Source: Reclinomonas americana ATCC 50394 (taxonomy: Eukaryota; Jakobida; Jakobea; Jakobida). Taken from it: a stretch of DNA of 64,000 bases. Each line of letters starts with the position of its first letter. The stretch's first letter is position 1. The stretch covers positions 1 to 64,000 of the forward strand of contig PS015186.1 in NCBI GenBank assembly GCA_048213135.1, read 5' to 3'. The position numbers and the translations under genes are program-made. The notes under the pieces were generated by a model. That model did not search any database, was not told where the DNA came from, and saw nothing but the letters and a program-made list of their open reading frames with translations. Shown here piece after piece: positions 55,745 through 64,000 of this stretch.

Positions 55745-58374
55745 GCGGCGACCACACTGGTCACATCGCCGACTCGCTCACAATCACGATCGCGCACTCG
55801 CCCGCAATCGGCCTCGTCGGTGCTCGATCGCAGGCGGCGATCGGTCAGCGCTGATGCGTCGTCACTAGAGTCGCCTCTTATGCCGTCGTCGCCGAGTCCG
55901 TCGATCAATCTGGAGCGTGTGATTCGAGAGCGCATGGCAGCACTGATGGACCCAGAGCATGAGCGGGAGAAGCGGGAGTTGTTCAAGCGCACCGCCGGCT
56001 ACGTCAAGGAGAAGAAGGATGCGCTGGATCTGTTGAAGAAGGAGGGCAAGTACCATCCGTTGCAGAACAAGCGCACCGCAGGCGAGCCTGGCATCGGCGT
56101 GGAGATACACGAGGAGTTTGCGCAAAAGAGAGTTTCGTGTCTCCTGCAACCTCTGCATCTGCAGCTTGATGTGTGACATCGCCCTTCCCCACTGCGCAGA
56201 AGGAGCTGGCGCTTCGTGCTGAAGAGCGTCGGCTGGCACTGGAGGAGCAGCAGAAGCGTGAGCGGGAGGAGCTGAGGGAGCAGGTGCAGGAAAAGTTGCA
56301 AAAGGCGGACGAGCGTCGTGCTTTCCTGGCCAGTCTGCCGCAGCTGGAGCGTCGTCTCAAGACCTGGCTCTATTTGGTGGAGGTAAGAGGCGCGCAGGGG
56401 GAGAGAGAGATATGGGAGATGCGCCTCTGACTGCGAGTGCTGCTCAGACATTCAACCGTGTGGCGATTTGGTCCGACACACTGGCCGCGCATCGTGAGCT
56501 CGTCTACCGACAGCAGCGTCGCGACAAGGCGGCGCGCACGCTGCAGCTTCGCTTGTGTCCCATGTTGCGTTGTGCAAGAAGGGAAAGAGAAATAGAAGGC
56601 AGACTGAATGAGAGGAGGAGAGGAAACACGGACAGAGATGGAAACAGCGAGGGTATGTGTGAGGAAGCACTTTCATGATTTAATGACGTCGATCGGCAAC
56701 AGCTGTCGACTCCGGTTGCGTCGTCGTCGCCGTCGTCTTGCAGTGGTTCTGGATCGCAACGCACTTCGAATGGCCATTGGTCGTCGCGTGCACCGGAAGC
56801 GGCGCATGCTCGTTCGCATCAAGGAGTACATGTGGGTGCTGGCCGCGCAGCTGGATGTAAGGAACAGGATGCATTTGTTTGCCCAGCGAGGTTTGACTTT
56901 CTGTGTTTCCTGCATTTCTATGCCTCGTGCACCGGTGCTTATTCGACTTGCAGTGCACATGGCACGGAGGGCATTCAACGACTTTGGTGTCTGCCACCGG
57001 CAGCGATGCGAGTTGTTCATGCTGCAGTGGCAGCTGTACATGGGTGCGGCGCTGGCTCGGGCGCAAGTTGCGTGAATGGGAGAGAGAGAGAGAGAGGGGG
57101 GGTGGGGAGGGCGCAGCGTGTTTCTCACTTACTCAACTTTCATCCGCCTCCGTCTTCCCTGTTCTAGAAGCAAAACACGTCATTCACCACACTCCTATAG
57201 TGCGTCAAATGTCCACATATCGCTTTCCTTGTCTCGTCTGTTGTCTCACTAGGTTGGTCTCGCGCTGGCTGTTGTCCTCCTGGTGATCCTCTGTTCCCGC
57301 AATGGCACTTGCCTGTCGAATATCCCTCTTCTTCTGATTCTTTCTTTCGCCCCGTGTCGCTTGCAGCTCGTCTTGAAAATTGCATTGCACCCTGTGACAC
57401 TCTGTCGCACGCTCTACCTTGCCGTGATTTCTTTCCTTTGGATCGTCGTCGTCGGTCTCTTGTCTGTCTCCTCACTCTATAATTGCGCGCAGAAAATTGT
57501 CGAGGCCTCGGACGAGCGGAGACCTCAGTTGCGTCAGTCTCTCTTTCACTCTTTTTTCATTCCTTTTTCTCTCTTTCTTTTTCTCCCTCTCCTTCTCCCT
57601 CTCCCTCCCTCTCCCTTTTTCCCGTCTCACCCTCCCTGCGATGCACTCACTCTTTTTCTCTCCTTCCAGATCGGCGCCGGTTGGTCGGCGGCGAGCGCAT
57701 TCCGTTCAACGACCTGGTCGTCGCCAGCAACAGGTCATGCCACCAGACCTGCTGCGCTTCCGCCACATTCTGCCGGCAATCGCCAAGGAAGATGTGCCAT
57801 TAATGCTCAAGATGAAATCGTTGCGCCGCCGCATCCCAGGCGTTTCCGAGTGGTGGGTGCCCCGTGTCTCACAAAGCTTCGCGCAGAAGCACCGATTTGT
57901 CGCGCACGTACATTTGGCGAGCGGTATGGGCGAGTCGACGAGGTATGTGATGTTGTTTGTGTCACGCCCACCAGCGCTCCAGTGGTTCACACGGATGCGC
58001 GCCAGATTTCTTGACGCAGGGACGACAATATCGTATCGATCTGGCGCAGTGGGAGCGTGAGCGAGCGACGCTGGCCAGCTTGGGTCCGGTAGCACTCGCT
58101 CGATGCACCGCGCCACCAAAGCCACCAGTGCGTCGCACCCTGTTGACTGCCGAGCAACTATTAGAGTTGTGGGAGGTGAGGGTCGACTCGCAGTGTACAC
58201 ATGCATGCATCGCGGATTCCTCACTCTTTCCTGATGCAGCTGTCGTGCGTCCTGTATGGCATCCGTGCACTTGGCGCCAGCATGCCACCATCGTCACCAC
58301 CACCCTCCAAGTCGCCGTCGGCCGCACACTCACGTCGAACGAGTTCCATCAGCACCAGTCAGTCGAGCAAGTGA
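55140..58374 (+). CDS. IQ/coiled-coil protein B
   Basis: ATG at 55140 (MSTRRRPHTAGARRPSPT). Exons: 55140-55253, 55329-55530, 55602-56131, 56200-56382, about 56447-56567, about 56702-56857, about 56954-57066, two small ones near 57368 and 57490, about 57670-57940, about 58012-58177 and about 58240-58374. The N-terminal third is Ser/Thr/Ala-rich with RPHTA, RPASA and RPQSA motifs and an Ala run from a GCA/GCG repeat (55710-55750). A coiled coil follows (ERRLALEEQQKREREELREQ), then basic IQ-like helices (AIGRRVHRKRRMLVRI; VCHRQRCELFMLQWQLY), MPPDLLRFRHILPAI, and a C-terminal PPVRRTLLTAEQLLELWE module. Tail-to-tail with paralogue C, 38 bases apart. Function unknown; a ciliary or cytoskeletal role is inference. 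Confidence 0.75.
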
Positions 58375-58412
58375 AATTACTTCTCGTTACACTCTTCCCC
58401 TGAGCCGCTTTA

Positions 58413-61400
58413 CTACGTTTCACTTGCTGATGTTTGTTTCGAGCGTTTGCAAATGGGGGCCGGCTGCAGTTGTATGCCCATGTCGTCGTCGACCACTGCC
58501 GGCAGGCTGCGCACACTTGATGATGACGACAGTCGGCTGGCGGTCGGTGACATGGGACGTGAGAGGCCATGACCGCTCGCAGTCTGCGGCCGACTCCCCG
58601 AACGTGACGATGGTGTGAGTGCGCGGGAGGTGGCGGAGGTTGGTCTCCGCGCTGATGAAACACGGCTGGTGGCGCTGCTGCTGCTGCTGCCGCCGTCAGC
58701 GTTGGCGGTGCGCGAGTGTGCTCCTCCTCGTGCGGAACTGTTGCTTCGCGACTGCCGCAGCATCACGAGCAGCATGCGGTCGGCGTCCACCCCCAACTCC
58801 GCAGCTGCGTTGCACAGGGCGCTGAACATGCATCCCTGTCGGTGCGCGAGTGTGAGTATCAGCATGAACGTCTGTGTAGTTGTTGTGCGTCGCAACCATA
58901 CCTGGAACATGGCGTGCAACTCGTCCTGTTTCAGCAAGCTGCGGACAATGGGCGCGCGTGGTCGGTTCTCGTCGATCCACGGCTGCACCATGGCTCTGGT
59001 GTTGGCCTGCATCTCCGCATCCGTCACCGCACCACCGCCACCCATCAGCAGCTGCAGTGACATGGACTGCGACCATCGCACCTGTGGAGTTGGGAGAAGG
59101 ATTCTTGTCAACGACTGCGCCCACACATGAACAGAGCAGTGCCAGGCAACTCACCGCGCAATCGCGTTCAAACGCGTCATGCGCCGCCAGGTACTGCCTC
59201 CGTGCTTCGGTGTGCTGCCGGCGTAGTCGACGAACAGCCTCACGCAACTGAAAGCGCACGTCGTCGCCGTCGAGTGCAGCGGAAATGTACGGCCGTAGAA
59301 CATCAAGCGGCGACCGTGTGCCCGCCGCAAAACTGCCCCCGGTCACCGACGAGCTCACCGGTGCGGCGTAGCTGCCACGCGGCGAGTAGGCTTCTGAGTA
59401 TGCTGTGGAAGGGCGACTGTTGTCTGCTGCTGCTGTTGTCGCCGACAATGGTCGCCGACCATTGACTGTCACGGTAAGCAGGAGTCGATGGCTGCTGCCG
59501 CTGGGACTGTCGGTGGAGCCTGCGGGTGGTGTCAGCGGCCGTCTGCTCGAGAATCGCGTCGACTCAGAGCCGCCATCAGTGTCGCGATCGGGAGACGACA
59601 TGATCCGCTGCAGTGCCACCAGCTGTCGGTGCGTCTCCGTCTCCGAGTGAATCATCCGCACAAACTGCTTTGCACTGTAGGCGTTCCACTGCCGAGTGAG
59701 CAGCGACAGGCGTTCGCGTTGGCACAAGACAAAGTCCACAATCACGTCGGTGGCTCGGTGAACTGCGTCGTGTGGTGGTGGTGAGAGGTGGGGAAAACGG
59801 CAGGCGTTGAACCTTCATGACGAAGTATAGACGACGCAACTGTGCATGACGCAGAGGTGTACGCGATGTCGCAGGCGGTTGAACGACGCAAAGATCTCCA
59901 GTGACTCGTAGATGCGAGCAATGGCCAGACGACGGCGGTGAATACGCCGCCCGATAGAGAAGCGGAGAAGGTTGCCGAAACTGTAGTTGGTGAGTGGTGT
60001 GAGGTGGAGCAACAAAAGGAGAAGGGCCATGCATTCAAACAAACAAACCGACACAACACACTGGCGAGACGGCGGCGTTTCTTGTGCATGTAGAATCGCC
60101 ACATTGGCACCACCATGGTGTTGAAGGTGCGCATGGCACGTTGACAGGCTTCCACTTGATCACGCAAGTTGCGCGAGGCCTGCCGATCGCAAGTGCAAGT
60201 GATGAGCTAAATTGTCGACGTCGTGACACCAGTAGAAGAAGCAATGCACGCAACTGCTAAACAGTACCGCATCAGCTGCGATGTGAGCAGAGGAATGAGT
60301 GAGTTTTTTTCCTGCGTGCGTCATTTTGAGCACAGCAGTGGCACAGACCTCGAAGCGTGAGGCCAAAAAGACGAAGGCAAGCCACTTTTGCTGCTGCTTG
60401 CGCAAGCGTGGCAACTCCACCAGCATAAAGTCTCGTCGACGGTCAGCCTGTGAAGACGAGAGTGTGAATGGTGACTACAACTGCTTTGGTGCGTTGCCCT
60501 GCAGATCGAACTCGCTCACCTGCTCGCCCTTCACCGCGAGCTCCTCTCGCAGCTGCTCTGCTGCAATGTGCTTCTCCACGGCATCGTGCTGCCGATGCTC
60601 AGCGGCACTCTCGATACGTGAGCGGAGTGTTTCGTTCTGCAGAGAACAACAGGCGGTCAGTGGTGACACAAAGGGAGCATGCAGATTCATCGCTACACAC
60701 CCTCCGACGAATCTCTTCCTCCACCTGCTCCCGCGACAGCTTGAATGCCTGCTCCCTGTTCTGCTTCACCAGGTTCACTTTCGGTACAGGTTTCGCTTCT
60801 TGACGCTCCTCCAGCGTGGCCTCTGTGTGGCACGACACGGATTGACTACTCGGAAACGCATTCGTCACCAAACAAGAAGCAATCGCAACTCACCCACACG
60901 CATCTCCAGTGCAGCTCTGGCCGCAGCATCGTCCTGCAACGCAAACAACTTTTCCTGTAATCTGCTCCACGCAGAGATGCGTCGCCTCTGACCCGCCTCA
61001 TCCTCCTCCCCCTCCTCCTCTTCGACAAGCATCGAATCGGTGCGGGAATTCGGTGATGACACTCCCCACGGTTTGTACGTCTGCAGCAGTGCCATCCTGG
61101 CCGGTGATCCCGCCATGCTCAGTGCCGCAGTCTCCGACTGTTGAGTCACTGTGTATGTGTGTGTGAGCAGCAGCTGAGCAATCAGAAGAGAGTCCCACTG
61201 TGGCGCCTCGTGACGCAACTCTCGACGTGATGCTGATGCAATATGGTTCCAATGTCACGCGTCAGATCGCTCCACGCCCTCTCGTGATGCGACGGCCCTT
61301 GCGCTTCGTCACGGTGCTGTTGTTGATGGTGGTGATGATGATGGTGATGCTGCGCCGCTGGTGATGCTGTTGGTGACGGAGGCGATGCCACCATGGTCGG

Positions 61401-62105
61401 TCTCCGATTGACCTTGAAGAGTGGACTGGCGGAGAATGGAGACACTGGCGGTGCCGACGACGGTCGCACAGGCGTCGACGACTTGGGCGACGATGACATG
61501 TCCAGAGAGGTCTTCCTTGACGGTCCCGCTGCAGCAACAGCGCCGCCTGCTCCCGACCCGACAGCCGCAGATGCGACGGCCGCGTTCTTGTCCTTTTTCT
61601 TCGAGCGCTTCTTCGGCGACATGGTGCGCACGGATTCGTGCGCACGCGTCAGCAGTGGTGACGATGGCCGCGTGGCCACGAGTTGCCTCGGTCGCGGAGC
61701 CGAGGCCGGTCGTACCAGGCTGCGAACGCCGGTCGGTGAACTGCTAGTCACCTTTGGCGAGTCAGCATCGGCGGTGCCCTCCGCTGCTTCTGCTGCTGCG
61801 GCTGCTGCTGCAGCGGCGATTGCGGCTCGTTGTATTTTCCGCGTCAGCTGCACGTCGATCATTTGCGGCGACAGCTGCAGCGGAGCGCTGCCCGTGGCGT
61901 GGCGCAACCGAGTGGCTCGCAGACGCCATCCGTCAGCCGCGCCAATGTCGCTCGAAATCACCTGTCAGTGAGCGAGAGAGAGAGGCGGTAGTCGACACGG
62001 TCAATCATCTCTTTCGAGAAAAGGGAGTGAGGAGGAGTGGCGAACCGACTGCCGCCTCCGCTTGCCCGGACTGGCATAGAGGGTGGCCAGTGGACTCTTC
62101 AACAT
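58413..62105 (-). CDS. IQ/coiled-coil protein C
   Basis: Start ATG at 62105: exon 62105-62046 (MLKSPLATLYASPGKRRRQS) splices in phase to 61961 (VISSDIGAADGW). The long second exon is Ser/Pro/Ala-rich with RPASA and RPSSA and a His8 run. Later exons give a coiled coil (SAWSRLQEKLFALQDDAAAR; NREQAFKLSREQVEEEIRRR; HIAAEQLREELAVKGEQ), basic helices (MWRFYMHKKRRRLAS; SIGRRIHRRRLAIARI; VLCQRERLSLLTRQWNAY), a disordered block with RPLSA and RPSTA, a helix (LREAVRRLRRQHTEARRQYL), the RAPIVRSLLKQDELHAMFQ module, and a Ser-rich tail with RPTSA and RPQTA, stopping at 58413. Same module order as A and B. Head-to-head with gene D (161 bases between starts), so they may share a promoter. Confidence 0.78.
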
Positions 62106-62266
62106 TCCCGCGCGTCACGGGCGTTGAGTGCGTTTCTCGAGCGGGTTCTCGGACAATGTCTGGTCATGTCATTGACACGTCAGCGCGCGCGTCTCGCGTG
62201 TCATTTTCCTCGCTTGAGTCGTTTACTACATACGTAGGCGGCGAGTGAGCGCGGTTCTGCTTTTAG
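62106..62266. promoter_or_regulatory. bidirectional promoter region of IQ genes C and D
   Basis: 161 bases between the divergent start codons at 62105 (minus) and 62267 (plus). Moderately GC-rich, with no TATA-like element that I can see. Confidence 0.45.
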
Positions 62267-64000
62267 ATGATCAAACGACCGCACTCGGCGGCCACTACTG
62301 TGTCGTTCAAGACACGACCGGTGCCGCTCGACATGGACGTGTCGGTTTGTGTGTGTGTCTTCGTGTGCTCCGGACACAGTGTCACCTTATCCCATCCCGT
62401 GTTGTGCGCAGCGTGTGTCAGAAGGCACCGAGGCAGTTTCCAGTGCGTCTACAGCTGTGGGCGGCGACCGGTACGCCAGTTTCCGTCGCGGGAGTGTCGA
62501 TGTCGATCGACTAGTACACTATGCTGTGGCCGCCGCGCCGCTGCTGGAGTTCGAAATCAACAGCCAGGCACGATCACACGCCGAGTGGCAGCTGGAGATC
62601 GACGCCGCGCAGCAGTTGCTGGAGGAGCGACGACGCAGCGGGTTGTCGGGTCGACCGCGCCAGCGCCGTGGTTCCACACCCGCTGTCGACGCACAGACCA
62701 GTGCAATGTCGCCCAAGTCGTGGGCGTCGGGGCAGTCCACTGACACACCGGCCAGCAGCACGCTGGTGGTCGGCAGCCCGGTGGTCTCCAGCAAGAGCGC
62801 GCGCACTGTCAGCGCATCGCCCGTGTCGCGCGTACTCACGCGCCCCTCATCGGCCATTGGCCTCGTGCGGCAGTCGGTGATGGTGCCGTCGCCCACTCAC
62901 CGTAGCCACGTCACGCAGTCGCCAGCGACACCGGCGCCGAGTTCGCCGAGTGGCACACGACTCGACTTTGCCGCCGCCGCCTCTTCTCCAGAGCCGGCGC
63001 AGGCGCCTGTGAATGGTGGCATCAGCGCCGCCAAGACCCTAGTCATGCGCATGCGGCAGGCCGCCGGCCTCGGCAAGAGCTTCGACGCACCATTGACCGC
63101 CACAGACACACCGCCGTCTGCCGCCTCCTCCCAGCAGCAACAGCAGCAGCGCTTCAAGGTACTCGCCGGCAATCAGCGCACGGCGGCGGCGCTGATTCGC
63201 AGCGGCTCAACACGCCTGCACCACAGCGGACACCGACTGCCCGCCGGCCAGTTCCAGCAGGAGCTGGTGGGCATGTTGGAGATGACTGCCGAGTGCATGT
63301 CCGACTATTGCAAGGAGCGCAAGCCGGCGGTCACCACCACCACCACCACCACCACCACTGTCAGTGCAGCAGGTCACGGCGGCGACTCTTCTCCAACTGC
63401 GGCCGCCACCACGCCGTCGCAGACGCAGTCAGCAGTCGCCGCAGCAGCGAGCGAACACCATCGGCAGGCTCGTCCACGGGCGCATTCGGCGGACACATCG
63501 CAGCGGCGATACCAGTGTGCGCCGATGCAGAAAAAGGTGGACGACCGCATGCAGGAGCTGATGACGATTCCCACAGTGAGGGAGGAGTTGCTCAAGCAAG
63601 TCGGTGAGAAAGGGGGAGGGAATGGGGACGGGATAAGGAAGGAGGAGGATGTTCGCAAGAGAAGTCGGTGGCGTAGGGCGCGAGGAGCAGAGTGTGGGGT
63701 GCGAGACATGGCAGGAGTGTTGGATATGCTTCGCAACGTGTGGCCATCTGATAGAAGGGATCGCACGGCCGCGAAAGACAAGGGGAGAACAGAGAGTGGA
63801 GACAGTTGCAAAACTGCTGGAGACAGAAAGTGGAGCTGGTTGCAGAGAACGGAGTGCGGAGTGCTTTGATTGCAGAAAAACAACTCAGAAGTGTGGGGTA
63901 TTGCACTTCCGCATGAGGCAGCAGTAGAAGGGAGCGCACGGCAGCAAGTAATTAGTTGCCTCTGTTGGTTGTCGACAGCGTTCGAGGAAAACAATGCAGA
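62267..64000 (+). CDS. RPxSA-motif coiled-coil protein D (3' end off window)
   Basis: Short first exon 62267-62340 (MIKRPHSAATTVSFKTRPVP), then a long exon from about 62411 to a gtgag donor at about 63605. The N-terminus carries RPHSA. A short helix EWQLEIDAAQQLLEERRR, a Ser/Thr/Pro-rich stretch with RPSSA, a Gln run, ELVGMLEMTAECMSDYCKER, a Thr9 run and KKVDDRMQELMTIPTVREEL follow. The rest (63606-64000) is purine-rich intron with no further exon before the window ends. It resembles the N-terminal halves of B and C in motif style; the C-terminal modules, if present, lie outside. Confidence 0.65.

Overview
This window is nuclear DNA from a single-celled eukaryote. Genes are split by many spliceosomal introns, mostly GT-AG. 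Exons are GC-rich, while introns and spacers are packed with CT/GA, CA/GT and other simple repeats. Nine runs of N occur, nearly all inside such repeats. Gene content (GT10 fucosyltransferase, Arp6, BMS1, JmjC protein, desaturase-type hydroxylase, IQ/coiled-coil proteins) fits a free-living protist, possibly flagellated. I cannot name the lineage. Exon ends quoted were set by hand from splice consensus plus conservation; those marked approximate may be a few bases off.

Layout. 1-1.6 kb: repeats and gaps. 1.6-5.96 kb (+): MFS transporter whose N-terminus is missing. 6.07-9.95 kb (-): actin-related protein Arp6, with a short EGF-like ORF on the opposite strand of its long intron. 10.87-15.15 kb (+): GT10 fucosyltransferase. 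15.3-27.4 kb: an accessory-looking island with two tandem genes (16.2-19.2 and 21.1-25.1 kb). Each appears to join a PD-(D/E)XK-nuclease-like domain to a protein kinase domain, the layout of Crinkler (CR)-type proteins. A 1.7-kb copy of the fucosyltransferase 3' end lies between them, and one dispersed repeat family lies on both outer sides. 25.1-27.8 kb (-): unidentified gene.

28.1-36.6 kb (+): ribosome-biogenesis GTPase BMS1. 36.9-47.0 kb (-): a chromatin-type protein with HARE-HTH, JmjC and ZZ-finger regions. 47.0-48.7 kb: spacer with a dispersed repeat that is also found at the left end. 48.7-51.1 kb (+): fatty-acid-hydroxylase-superfamily membrane enzyme. 51.2-64 kb: three paralogous IQ/coiled-coil genes in alternating orientation plus a related fourth that runs off the window. 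Three of these carry repeated R-P-x-[ST]-A motifs; the first has only one related variant.

Housekeeping roles seen: Arp6 (histone exchange), BMS1 (40S ribosome assembly), GT10 enzyme (Golgi glycosylation), hydroxylase (membrane lipid) and the JmjC protein (chromatin). The nuclease-kinase pair with its duplicated flanks is the most unusual part of the window. The IQ gene cluster and the HARE-JmjC-ZZ protein follow.
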